DNA from: Pycnococcus provasolii
Lineage: Eukaryota; Chlorophyta; Pseudoscourfieldiophyceae; Pseudoscourfieldiales
Length of the DNA: 64,000 nucleotides
Reading direction: 5' to 3'
NCBI GenBank assembly: GCA_049487715.1
Contig: CP150552.1
Span: 124,001-188,000 of the forward strand
A program made the position numbers and the translations under genes. Shown one piece after another: positions 37,647 through 50,000 of this stretch; within the stretch, counting starts at the first letter, position 1; each line of letters starts with the position of its first letter. The notes beneath the pieces were generated by a model. The model saw only the letters and a program-made list of their open reading frames with translations. It searched no databases and was not told where the DNA came from.

Positions 37647-40600
37647 TTAGTCCTCATCCTCTTCATAGTCCTCCTCATAGTCCTCCTCCTCCTGCTCCTC
37701 GTCGTCAAGAACCACCTCCGCAGCTTCGTTGTAGTACTCGTCCTCTTCTTCGCGCGCGCGCGCACGACGACGTCCCTCAATACTCCAGTCGAATTTCTCA
37801 AGCATGCTCTTTTCCTCATTCATCCAGCGAGCAACTCGCATTTTCTCCGACTCGCTCCCAACAAGGCCCTCGTCATCACTCGAGAATTCGCCGGATCGCA
37901 ATCGCTTCTTGAAGTCTTCGTAGTACTCAACATCCTCCTGCGTCATGCCCGCCGTCGCCTTCGCGTCGTAAGCCATCAGGTGCTCGAGGTGCTCGTCCGT
38001 GAGGCGTTTGAATCGCTCAGCTGTAAATCCAGTCAGGTTGGTTGCGTATCCCGCACCGCGCTTTTCCATGAGCGAATCCATCGCCTCCTCCTTCGCCTGC
38101 TGACTCAGGCGATACATGCGAAGACCTCCTGTTCCCTCGAAATGAAGGGCAGCCTCCGGAAACCAGATATTCAGAGGCCAATTGTTTCCCAGCACGAGGC
38201 GATTGTAGCGTGGATCCAGAGTAGCCTCGTACACCTCCTCCAGAACTTCTTTTAGCTCGTCCTGAGGTGTCTTGCGCACCTTGCCGTACGACAGAGGGCC
38301 CGTGCGCATTCCCGTCATCTCGTCTGGGACGTTCGAGCTACCCACAGTCACATGCACTGCACCTCCCGCTCCCACCTCCTTTGGACGGAATGGGCCAAAC
38401 GATGCGCTAGTCTTCGTGACGGTGTCATCGCCGTAAATCGGGTGGTATCGCCGTGCCTGCAAGCTTAGATCGCGTGGCTTTGCCTTCGTGCGAATTATAT
38501 TCAGTAGATCGAACATAGCACCCGGTCCAACTTTGACTGAAGGAGTTGACCCTCCGTCATCGTCCTCAACATTATCTGCAAAGCTGGGACCGTCGTCGTC
38601 GTCGTCGTCGCGACCTGTTCCTTCATCTACCAGCCCAAGCTGCTGCCTTGGCAGAGCATATTGCATCAGTTCGTCCGTAGGCACACGAGGTCGACGTGGC
38701 AACGTTTGCAAGCCACGTCGAAGCGAAATGCCTGTGCCCGGCACCCCCGATGCTACAGCCTCTGGAGTAAACAAAGAGCAAAGCATGGTATCGTCGCCAC
38801 TGGTACTGCCCCCAATCGCGTCGAACATCATAGATATTAGATACGGAGGGAAATCGCATGGCTGGGTACCGGCAGAGTAGGGATCGTTGTCGAAGCCTAC
38901 GCTTTCAGTATCCAACATCGCATATCCAATGTCTGCGGCACCCCACACATTCAAGCGCACGTTGACGTCCATAGCACTCGTGCATCCAAAAGCCTCGTCA
39001 CTGATGCGGCCACTCGTAAGCATCGACCTGACCTGATCCTCGGGCAAGGATGCAAGCTGCTGCGCGAGTACCTGGCGATGCCTCACCTCAGCCTCTACAA
39101 CTCTTTTGAAGGCTGTGAAGCTTGTCGCCGCGCACGGGGCAACACCAGCAAGCGCCTCAAACGCTTCCGTGGCCAGGCCTGAAGTCATAACGCGCTCGAA
39201 GAGATTGACATCACCAACATACTGCCGTGCAACGCCTAAATCGCCTCGAGAGATGGCTTCGACCGCTTCGTTCGAAAGGTGTATCGCAAGGTACTCGCGT
39301 ACCCGTCGGTCCAGTTCGTCGCGCATCATCGCGTGCGAGTACGCTGGCCAGCTGGCAAAGTTGCGCTCATACCGCCCCACACCATCCATCGCGAAAAGCA
39401 TGCCGCCACTTCCAGGTGGCACCCCAAATGACGTGCCAAGGTCGCCGTACAGATCATCAACCCTCATAGCGCGGCGAACAGCCAACGCCGACGATGCTGC
39501 AACAAGCTCGGCATCATCCATCGCGCTAATTCCATCGCATACGGCAATCACGTCAAGGCGAAGCTCATTCTGAAACATCTCAATCGCTTCGAAGAGGTCC
39601 GTCTGTCGCTCGATGCTCTTAATAGTGCCGCCGTCCATATATGTGTCCAGCCACTCCCTGTACGCGAGTTCCACATTCGATAGCAGGCGCTGCTCAGCTT
39701 GCACTGTGCCAGCGCGGAAGCTGCGGCGCCATCGCCGTTCGCGCGATGCACGCTCTGGGCGGCTTGGGATGACGTCGTCTCGCAGCGACGAGGTGGCTCC
39801 TGATGATGGACCATCCTCTTTGGACGGCGGCTCGTAAGATGGCATCTCAGGAAGAGAGGTGTCAGCGCACTGTGCCACAGATCGCAGGAGAGACTCGTGC
39901 TTCCCCGCGAGCGAGGCCTCTGTAGCACGCGCGGCAGCAAACGCGGGCGTGGGCGAGAAGATCGCGTCGTCCATCAGGAGCACGTTGCTACCATTAGCTT
40001 TGCTGGACGATGCTCCTAGTGCATTGGCAAAGAGTATCGCCGCCTCACGCGTCGCCCATCTGCTAGCCGCTCCGTGCTTCTGCTCGGTACCGTCCATGGC
40101 ACGCTCAAGATTCTCAAAGAGGCCCGCATCGAAGCTGGACATTGCAACCTCGCGTCGCTCGTCATCCATCGCCAAAGTCGTCGATAGACTGTACCGCATC
40201 ATGCGTGCGTACCTGCAGGCTCCGTCACTCGCGGCTACATCGGCGCCGCCACGCAGATAGGCTGCCACGATCCCGTTTGCCGCCTGCTCAGCCAATGACC
40301 TGCCGGCATCGAGCGCGTTCCCTTCGTGTGAAGCGATCGCGGCATTCGCCGCGTGTGTACCCAGCAGCGATGTTGACAGTCGGTCGAGCACGTCCATTTC
40401 ACTCTGTAGGCCCATGCTCGGCGCAAGCTCGTGGAGGACATTCAGACTAGCGCGTACAGCGCATGCCACCACGTCTCTAGATACCGGTGCCAGCTCCGGA
40501 GGTTGACTTGCCGCCGATTCTTTTTCCATGGCATCCATTGCATCCGCGCGCTTGCGCCACGTCATGTTGGTCATCGGATCAAACGCACTTCCCTTTTTGT

Positions 40601-42522
40601 CGCCCAAGTCTACATTCTCAAGCCCTCGCGATACCGCCTCCATTTTCTTGTCTTTCCATTGGATGCGCACGCCAGAAAGATCGTGCGGCGTGCGAGGACC
40701 AGTGTCTGCTAGCCAATTACGTGCCGCGTCACGTGGTGGCACGTCCGGGGCATCCAAGAAAATTCTGGGACGCGCCAATACCACCGCTTGCGCCGTCATT
40801 GGCGAAAAAGTTTGTACCAGCCGACTGGAACATGCAAAGTCCCGCGTGATTAAAGGGGCCGTCGTGCCATGTCGCAGGCTCATCCACGCTGGTGTCCCCA
40901 GGACCAGGCGCGGGCGAAATACCGTCTGCGGCAAAGCCCAGCGCCGCGGGACCGCCCGCCTGCCAGAGGATGGCTGGCGTGGGCGCATTGGAAGGTGGAG
41001 GCGTTGGCAAATTGCGGGTAATTGAGGGGGTGGCATCCTGATCAATAAATGCTGTCACCGCCGCAGTCAACGGTGTTGTACTGCTTTTGTACGGCGTGGG
41101 GATGAACGGGGCAGCGAATGACGCAAGCTTGGATGCGGCATCCTTCGCAGTTTCCGCAGCCTTCTTTGCGGCTGGGCTGGGACTTGTCACAGCCTCACGC
41201 GCGAGCATGCGTGCATGATCCGCAAGCTGTTCGCAGCGAGCTGCTGCGACAAGATGTGCCGGCGTCATCAGCGAAGACATCGCCAATGGTTCGAGGGAGC
41301 TGCCATCGGCCGTCGCCGGAATTTCGCCAGGAGCACGCGTGAGCGTTCCTGGTGCATTAGCGCCAGCTCCCGGCGAGCCGAGAGCCCGGCTGACGCGCTG
41401 CAGCGTCTCCTCATCAAATTGCCGTGCATACGTCATCACGTGCACCATATGCCTTGCAGCATCGAGTATGTGCGCATCAGGCTGCAGGTGCATGCGTGCT
41501 GTCTTGCCACCACCATCGGGATTGTGCATCGCTAGTCCAGACTTGCCAGCCTCGAGCGGATCCTTGAACACGCTCTTGAGGAACCACTCAACAAATGCCG
41601 CCGTGCGGTGGAACGTCTTGCCGCTGTTTCCACTATTGCTTGGGAAGGCACGCTCGAAAGCGACAGCGGCGCCGCGTGCCTGTTCGTCCGCGTCATCGTC
41701 GGCGCGTGCGAGATTGGCGAAGTGCCTCGAAGCGTCGCCGATGGTGGTGTGCACGAGCCTTCGGTCGGCTACGCTGCTTTCCGACGCGCCGAGCGCAATG
41801 AGGTGGCACAAGGCGGCGAACACGGTCTGGCACGTCCTTGCGTCGTGCCTTGTTCGCTCCCAGATGCGCGTCGCGATGGTGTTTACAGTTGCTGGTTTCT
41901 CCTCGTTGACGAGTTGGACGAGAAGCTCGCACAGCACTTGCGTCGCTTCATTATCTGCGTTCTCCACAGGTGCCCCTTGTGTCATGAACTGCTGCATGGC
42001 ATCGTCAACTTTTTGCCTGTTTTTCGTCGTGCGTTGTGAGACGCGTGCGACGACCCCTCCCGTTCTGTTTTGGAGCGTCGCGTACACGTGCGTGAATCGC
42101 TTCAGATTATTCTCTTCTTCTACGAGCACGTCAGTCGTGTGGTCGTGTGGTTGAGACGCAACATCATCAACCGCAGGCACAGAATCGTTGTTGTTTCTCT
42201 CCCGCTGCGCCAACTTCTGCTCTTCGCGAAGCGCAAGTCGCGTCGACTCCAGGTCCACGTACACCTGGCGTCGCCCCCCTTGCACCGCCCCTTGCTGACC
42301 ACCATTATTAGCCAAAGATGACGAAGATGACGACGAAGATGACGACGACGACGAAGAGGGCGACGCGACAGCACGGGTGGTAACAGGACCACGAGGCGCA
42401 CCTGAAAAGGAACGACCACGACCACGACCACGACCACCACGTGCACGTGACGTGTGAGTAACAGGCGCAGCCATGGCGTGCGCAGTCTTCGTGTTCATGC
42501 GGGCGCAGTCAAGCGCCGCCAT
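37647..42522 (-). CDS. Unrecognised ~1,600-residue protein, reading frame broken once
   Basis: Two overlapping minus-strand frames together read as one gene. Frame A (42522 to 40729) starts MAALDCARMN and contains an RGRGRGRS-type RGG tract, a poly-Ser run, then an alpha-helical region (VLCELLVQLVNEEKPATVN). Frame B (open from 41045, ending 37647) continues with DTGPRTPHDLSGVRIQWKDK, a long helical body, a conserved-looking block LVLGNNWPLNIWFPEAAL and a very acidic tail (EEEDYEEDYEEDED). The switch is +1 and must lie between 41045 and 40729. A GT-AG intron of 109 nt (40817 to 40709, donor gtacaa, acceptor ctag) or 112 nt fits exactly. A one-base error or a programmed shift is the alternative. 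I know no family for it. Confidence 0.6.
40709..40817 (-). other. Candidate intron joining the two frames of the large unknown gene
   Basis: 109 nt on the minus strand, from gtacaaac to ggctag. It is phase-consistent on both sides (last exon base G plus CA gives Ala). An alternative acceptor three bases later (tagcag) also keeps frame. The donor GTAC resembles the donors of the two other introns called in this window. Confidence 0.35.
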
Positions 42523-42833
42523 TTCTTCTTCTTACACTTTTTGGGGGAGGGGGAGGGGGTGTGGGAAAAGCGAAAAAGGCAAAATGCACTGGGAGGGGAG
42601 GGGGAGTGGATAAGTCCGTCGATAAGCTGGACAACAAAGCAACTCACACACCCCGAGAAGAAGTAGTCCAAACCCTAACCGGCTAACGGCCTAACCCTAG
42701 CCCTAATATGTAAACCCCCCCGCGGCTCAAAGGAGGACCACCCCCCCGCCCTGGGTGGACCTCCGCCTTTTGGTCGGTGGTCCCCGTTTCCAGGTAGGTC
42801 ATCTAAGACATTTCTTTCTTTCTTTCTTTTTTT
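42523..42833. promoter_or_regulatory. Promoter region with telomere-like motifs
   Basis: At about 42671-42706 the plus strand reads aaaccctaacc, then gcctaaccctagccctaa, roughly 150-180 bp upstream of the minus-strand ATG at 42522. It is G-rich nearer the gene (gggagggggaggggg). A tttctttctttcttt run lies directly before 42834. Confidence 0.4.
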
Positions 42834-43169
42834 ATGGCGGCGCTGCCGCCGTCCATGGCGGCTACTGGCGCTGTCAGGGGCGGCCATGGTGTGCAAGGTG
42901 TGGTAAGTTACTCACATATACTCTGTATCATATCCCTTCTCACGCACCACCGCTTTGAGCACCCTTTCCCACTCTTTCACATAGTTATTAACACCCCACC
43001 ACCCCTTCTCTTTAACCTCTTCAAACTCTAGGCCGTTCCATACTTCCATTCTTCAATTATGATGGCTTTCATGGTCGCCCTGCTGCTGATTTCCGTGCTG
43101 CGCGCAAGCACACGGCGCTGCACCGCGCAAGCACACGGCGCTGCACTTCACGCCAAGCTTTCTCAATAA
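42834..43169 (+). CDS. Possible two-exon small membrane protein
   Basis: Exon 1 is 42834-42902 (23 codons) and ends at a consensus donor gtaagt. A 129-nt intron with a pyrimidine-rich 3' end (cttctctttaacctcttcaaactctag) leads to exon 2 at 43032-43169. The join gives 68 residues with a hydrophobic span MMAFMVALLLISVLRA and a basic tail. The splice signals are the best in the window by consensus. However, exon 2 overlaps the end of a transposase relic on the other strand and includes a 22-bp tandem repeat, so this may be a chance arrangement. Confidence 0.35.
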
Positions 43170-43317
43170 CCCAGTTGATATCCGGCGAGTAAGCCGGAAA
43201 CATTTCGTCGCGGTACGCGGCCATGTGGCCGCCTGCGCCAGGAGCGACGTCCGGGTGCGTACCGTCAGCCTTGCAGCGCTTCGCAACAAGGCGTTTCCTT
43301 CGAGCGAAAGTTTCCAC
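43069..43317 (-). pseudogene. Tc1/mariner (IS630)-type transposase relic
   Basis: An 82-residue frame contains DEMFPAYSPDINWVIEKAW followed by REVQRRV. This matches the end of the DDE domain of Tc1/mariner transposases, where PxxSPDLNPIE carries the third catalytic acid. An upstream Asp in KADGTHPD is 33 residues before that Glu, close to DD34E spacing. The rest of the transposase is missing and no terminal repeats are visible. The C-terminal part is disturbed by a tandem repeat (gcgcaagcacacggcgctgc twice, 43093-43143). It is a dead fragment. Confidence 0.6.
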
Positions 43318-44094
43318 CGATCGACTGCCGACGGATCCTTACGATAGAACCACTTGTAATGAATGGGGAACCTCTTGACACATTTCATCAGCCACCCATA
43401 AAAAAAAGAATCAACTATCAGCCACTTGACCTACTTCCCTAAGTTACCCGGGACAGCACGCTCAACAAGCTGGTCCTCCGCCGGTCCACGCGCTGAAAAG
43501 AAAGCCGCGCTGAAAAGACAAGACGGAACCTTGGCTCAACTGGCTCACCTCTTCTGCTCACCTCTCTTGGCTCTTGTGAGTGAGGGAATGTGAGGGAGGG
43601 CTGCTTGCTGGGAGGGAGTGATGTGCTCAAGTCTTGTCTCGAGCGTGACGTTGCTCGATGAAGACGATGCCATCGATCGATCGATGCTCCAGAACTGCTT
43701 TACATAGAGCAAGCATAATAAACGGTCCTTCCTCCATCATCCATCACCCGATTGATGGATGGATTGATGCTGCTTGAATGAATGAATAATATTGGCGATG
43801 ATCAACGAAGCTGTGTTCTTCAGGAGGCTCATTCGTCGCTCCTTCAGTCCTTCGGGCCACTGAAACAACACCGTGCGTGGGAACCCTTCGTCGTCAGGTC
43901 GCCCCTTGGTTGGCCTCATTCCGGCCATTGCGAATCCCAACCTTCGCTGAAACCCATCCATCCCAGGGTGCTCGGCTTTTAGGGTGCCGCTGTGCTTTGA
44001 CGCCTTCAAGGCCTTTACCTCAAGGCGAGCGCTCTTCAGCCTTGCCTTTTGTCGTCGTTGAAGTGTCTCGCCTTTTCTTTCACTTTCCTGAGAC
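43170..44094. other. Intergenic stretch before the channel gene
   Basis: Beyond the transposase relic no protein-like frame is seen. Simple-sequence spots include atcgatcgatcgatg (about 43673-43687) and atccatcacccgattgatgga palindromic words (43738-43765). The last ~50 bases hold the 5' UTR of the ATG at 44095. Confidence 0.4.
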
Positions 44095-47000
44095 ATGGCG
44101 TCGGCGGCGGCGGCAGCCGCCGCCAGGGCGGCACGAATGCGCGTCGCGGCCAAATACGAGGAGCAGGATACAATACTTGAGAGAAAACTCACGTTCCAGG
44201 AGACGATGAAGGCGAAGTTCAAAAAGCTGACGGTGCAAATAATTGGAGGGAACAAAATGGTGAAGCTCGCCGAGGAAGTCAACCAGAGAAAAGGATTCGT
44301 GAGAACCGTGCTCCTCGGAAACTACAGCTGGTTCGTATTCACCAACTCCAACCCAGTGCGCGTACAGGCAAAACGACTCGTCAACTGGCTCTGGTTCGAC
44401 CGCATCGTGCTGTTTCTCATCTTTGCAAACTGCATCTTCCTAGCCATGGACGACCCGACTTGCAAGGACGAGTGTGAGAAGACAAACAACATCAAGATTG
44501 CCAGCGAGTACGCCGAGTTTGTGTTCACAGCCCTCTTCACGGTCGAGCTCGTGTGCCAGAGCATAGCCAAAGGTCTCGTGTTTTGTCACGGTGCGTACCT
44601 CAGCTCGCCATGGAACTGGCTCGACTTTGTCATCGTCGTCACGTCGTACCAGTTCCTGCTGCCCGGTGGAGGAAGCTCCGTCTCAGGCCTGCGAGCGTTC
44701 CGCGCGCTGAGGCCGCTGCGCACCATCACCGGCGTGCCAGGCATGAGGCTGCTCGTTAACACTCTAGTGGAGTCAGTTCCACTGATGCTTGACGTGCTCG
44801 TGCTCATCATGTGGGTGTTCGGCGTGTTCGGCATCGTTGGCATGGAGATGTTCATGGGCAAGCTGCAGAAACGGTGCTTCGAGTCTGCCGAGCCTGGCGC
44901 GCCGATTCTCAAGGGGTGGGAGAACACCGTCTGCTCCGGCAGCAACCGCTGCCCCACGAACACGTCCGTGTGCCTCGACACGGGCAAGTCGCCGAACAAC
45001 GACTACACGTCGTTCGACAACTTCTGGAGAGCTTTCCTCGCCGTGTTTCAGACGCTGACGTTGCAGGGATGGAGCACGGACCTCATGTACCACGTGAACG
45101 ACGGGTCGGGACACGCAGTCTCGTCCGTCTACTTCGTCTTCCTCGTCATGTTCGGCGCATTCTTTGCGCTGAACCTGCTCACAGCGATCATCAGCGCCAA
45201 GTTCGCTCAGATCCATGCGGAGCAGGCGGAAGAGGCTAAGCAGGAGGAGCGCAGAGAGGAGGAGCGCAGCCGCCTGCGCGCGCTGCGTGACCCCAACTCT
45301 CCGTCGATGAAGCAAGAGGCGATGGCGAAGCGCTCGTATATGGAGAAGATTGGGCTCGGCGTGCTAGTCAAGGAGCGGCGAGATCCGCCGTGGCGTCCAA
45401 CATTTCGGAAGATCGTGGAGAGCGACAACTTCGGCAACTTCATCACCGCCTGTATCCTCGTCAATACCCTGCTGATGGCTATGGACCACCATCCCATGGA
45501 GAAGGCATTTGAGGACAGCATCGAGTACATCAACCTCGTGCTGAGCATCATATTCTTCGTCGAGTTTGTGCTGAAGCATCTCGGCATGAGCTTGACGGAG
45601 TACTGGAGCAACGGTTTCAACGCAATGGACGGCGTGATCGTTGGCGCTTGGCTAGCTGAGCTTGCGCTTGGTGGCGGTGGGGCAAGTGGACTGCAGGCAC
45701 TTCGCACCCTCCGCCTCCTGCGCGTTCTGCGATCGATGAAACTGCTTCGCCAGTTCAAAGAGCTTAGACGTCTTATGGTCCTGGTTATACGCGGCTTTAT
45801 TGCTCTAAAAGACTTTTTCCTTCTCCTTGCGCTCTTCCTCTTCATCTTCAGCGTGCTGGGCATGCAAATATTCGGTGGTACAAGGCCATTTGCTGAGGCG
45901 ACAGGTATGCTAGCCAGAAAAAACTTCAACAACATCTGGATCAGCTGCTACACCGTGTTTGAGCTGCTGACGGGAGCCAACTGGTTCTCCGTCATGTGGC
46001 TAGGTATGGATGTGATGGGCGAAGCGGGAGCCATCTACTTTTTGCTGTGGATCATATGTGGCAATTTCGTCCTCCTGACACTTTTCCTCGCCATCTTGAT
46101 CACAAACTTTCAGTCTGCTAAAGACGAGGAGGAGGAGGAGGAAGAGGCTGCTGACGAGGAAGATGCGAGTGAAGAGAAGTTGGCAGAACCTGACATAGAG
46201 GAGGGGAAAGACAGCGGTGATTCGGCTGGCGGTGGCGCTGGATCGAAAGCCTTCTCGTTAACAAGCGTGGTAAACGCTGCACGTGAATCTGAGCGCTCAG
46301 AGTCACGTGAGCGAAGATCGTCCGGAGGATTTGCAGACCGCGTGCTCGAGGTGGAGCACCTCGCGCCTGATCGTTTCCTGGCGGAGTCCAAGGCGATTTC
46401 CAGGTGGCTTGTCTCGATTGGATGGTCGTACGGGATCACAGACGAGGCGTACGCAGAAGCGATGGCACACAAGGATGGCGAAGCCATAGAGCAAGACAAT
46501 GACTTGGACACCACTCTGACGCATGCGGGGAAGGAGGGATACGAGGAAGACTTTGACACGAAGGAGTCGTCTGCATCCATATTGTTTGCCACCGCGCCCG
46601 CGTCAGAGACGGAGGAAAACATCACGCTTGGGGAGGCTAGCGACGGCCGCGTGTCCCCAACGACGATGGCCGCCGCTTCGTTTTTGTTGATGGAGGATGA
46701 CGAGCGAGATGGAAATTATGACAGTCTACCGCCCGACTATTTCGAGCAGCCGAGGGTGTCGTACATAAGGCGCGAGTCATCGCCACCTGGCGAGGGCCTT
46801 ACGCCTCGTGAGCGTGATCTTGAGGAGCTGGTTCTGGCGTCGGAAGATGTCACAACAACAACGGCAAAACCGAAGCCCAAAACGGTCGACATTGCGGTGC
46901 AGCACACGGGCGTGAATCTGACCGCGTCACAGCGAGCGTCGTCGAGGATTCCTCCTCGAGCGGGAACGCGCGCACCTTCGGTACCACTGTACGACACCGA

Positions 47001-50000
47001 TCCTCCGCGTCGCCACATTGCGGCGCGCGGCGGCCGTGCAAATGGAGGGCCGAGCGCCGAGCTTGTGCTGCAGAAGCGTGAGGACGTTGCGCCAGGCACA
47101 CTCGCTGACGGACTTCAGGAGTATCCCGTGCCGAATCATGAGTACATCAATCACCTGACGCTTCCGACATGGGAGCCGTCTGGCGTGGTAGTGGACCCGC
47201 ATGCCCCCCCTCCTAACCCTGCTGCGGGTATCACCCAAAAGGAAGTTTTGGGCCGCGCTGTGGCTGACGTCTTCCGTCGGCGCACATTGGAGAATGTGAA
47301 GCTGAAAATTGCGGCTGATCTGAGCTACGGTGTGGACGCGGTTCTCCCCCAAGATTTTCTTGGCGATTATCGCCGAGGCATGAGGGGTTCGACTGGTGCA
47401 TCGGTCAGCTCGCTCGCACTCTCCACCCCCACGAAAACGGCTGCGGCGAATGGACATTCCCCATCTCGCGATCTGATCACGCCGTACGATCGGGAGCCAG
47501 CGCAGCTGCTCCTTCCTTACTCAGGCTATCATTCGTACGGAAAGCCGCGGGCGGAAAATCGCGTGGGTACGGTGGCAGCTGCATCTGCAGCCGCTTCCAC
47601 CGCCTCGCGTCGCAGAAACCAGGTTTTCCCAAGTGATGCGATAGCTGGGCCGGTAATGGAATCGTACGCGGGGGCGCGATGCAAATCCGAGATGGTTGAT
47701 GACCACGATCCCTCCACGTGCACGAGCTCGAGGAAGGCATTGGCGAAGTCCGCCTTTCAGCGCTTGCTGCACAAGCGCCGTGTACACCACACGCTGGAAA
47801 TGGTAAGGCGTCTGGGTGAAGTGCAGAGGGAACGAGCTCTTGAAGGCGCTGGTCCTGGACCGGTCATGGAGGCGGTTGGCGGTGGGGGAGCACGCGCCGC
47901 CGCGGCGGCTGTGGCAAAAAAGAGGAGAGACCAGAAAAAGAGGGAATCATTGGCAGACGGCGAGGGAGAGGAGGAGGAGAAGAAGAAGGAGGAGGAGGAT
48001 CAGACTCCGGCGCACATGCACCATCGTGCACTGTTCTGCCTTTCGCCCGAGAACCCGGTGCGAATGTTCTTCGTCAGGATGGTTTCGTCCAAACTATTCG
48101 AGGGTGTCGTGCTCTTGCTGATTCTGTTCTCCAGCTCACTGCTGGCGGTTGACGGGCCAACCGTGAAAGACGGGTCAAAACTACGAGAATTCCTCAACAC
48201 GTGCGACACGTTCTTCACCATCGTATTTTTGATTGAGATGGCCGTTAAGATCCTGGCGATGGGATTCATCCTTCATCCCGGAAGTTACCTTCGCAACGGC
48301 TGGAATCAATTGGACTTCGTCATCGTCGCAAGCTCCGTCGTGACGCTTGTGATCAACGACTCGTCGTTAAGCATCATGCGAACGTTCCGCCTGATGCGCG
48401 TGCTGCGCCCACTGCGCATGATCTCGAGGCTTAAAGGTATGCAGATCGTGATCAACGTTCTCGTGCGAGCGATGCCCGCGTGCTCGTCAATTATCGTGTT
48501 CGGCCTGTTCGAATTCGGTGTTTTTGGCATCCTGGGAGTGACTCTGTTCAAGGGCGGGTTCAGCTACTGCAACGACGCTGTGACGAAGACCGGATGGACG
48601 GTGCGAACCAAAGACGAGTGCCCGGTTGGCGAGCCATTCATATGCACGCCGTTGGAGGGCGATGTATGCGCCGAGGTGGGGGCTGTGGAAACGGCAGAAT
48701 GGAAGACGCACTTCTTGAATTTTGATAACATAGGAAATGCGGTGATGAGCCTGTTCGTCGTGGCAACGCTCGACGACTGGATGCGCATTAGCTACGGGTG
48801 CATGGACTGCCGAGGCATCGATGCTCAGCCTCAGATCAACATCAATCCCTTCATGGGGCTGTACGTGATCGTGTTCGTATTCATCGGAAGTTTCTTCTGG
48901 GTCAACCTCCTCGTCGGTGTTATCATCGACCACTACAGCCAGCTCATATCCGAGGAGGGGAATGGCGTGATGCTCACGCCCGAACAGCAGAGGTGGCAGA
49001 ACGTGCTGAAGCTAAAGGAGGTGGAGAGACAGAGCAAGTGGGCCGAGAATGCGCCCAAGGCTGTTGGCTGGTTCTCGAGGGTGCAGAGAGCCTGCTTCCT
49101 GTTGGCCTTCGACCCTCGCTTCGAATTCTTTATCATGACGTGCATCTTGATGAATGTTATGTCCATGGCTATCGCGTTCGACGGTATGTCGGACGACTAC
49201 AAGTATGGCCTTGAGTGGCTAAACAAAATCTTCACCATAGTGTTCGTCGTGGAGTTTGCCGTGAAGGTGACCGCGCTGAACTTTGCGAAGTACATTCAGG
49301 ACTCGTGGAATCAATTTGACTTTCTCATCGTGTGCATCAGTGTGCCGGATCTCTTCACGAGCGGATTGCCCGGTGCGTCCGTCTTCCGCATCTTCCGCAT
49401 TGGGCGCATGTTCAAGCTTGTTCAGAGCGCGCGTGGGCTACGCACACTCTTCAATACGCTGATCGCCTCGCTCCCAGCGATTGGTAACGTCGGTAGTCTG
49501 CTATTCTTGCTCATGTTCATCTACAGCGTGCTCGGCATGAGTCTGTACGGCAAGATTGAGTACGATTTGGGACTAGCGGGAGTGAATCGCCATGCCAACT
49601 TCTACACCTTTGGTGCTAGCATGATGACTCTGTTCCGAGTCTTCACAGGCGATTCGTGGTCGAGCACGCTAGAGGATGTGTACAACCGCGGCACCGGGCC
49701 AAAGTTTATCGCACCTCTATTCTTCATATCATTTACCGTTGCCGCGTCGCTCGTCATGCTCAATCTCATCATTGCCGTTATTTTAGACCAGTTCCTTAGC
49801 GAGGCTGGCTCGGAGGGCCTGCTTCAAAGCAATAACTTCTTCGACGTGCTGCGAAAGAAAATGATTCTCGACCGTTTCATGCTGAAGGTTGCCATCAAGG
49901 GCCGAGAATTCGCGGCGAATAATCCCATGGAGAAGGCGAATTCCTTTAAGAGGAAGTCGAGCTTTGCTAGGGTGATGACGATGTTTGGAAGGCAAAGCAG

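Noticed and set aside
43093-43143. CRISPR-like repeat
   Set aside because: Only two abutting ~22-bp copies without spacers, in a eukaryotic context; a plain tandem duplication.
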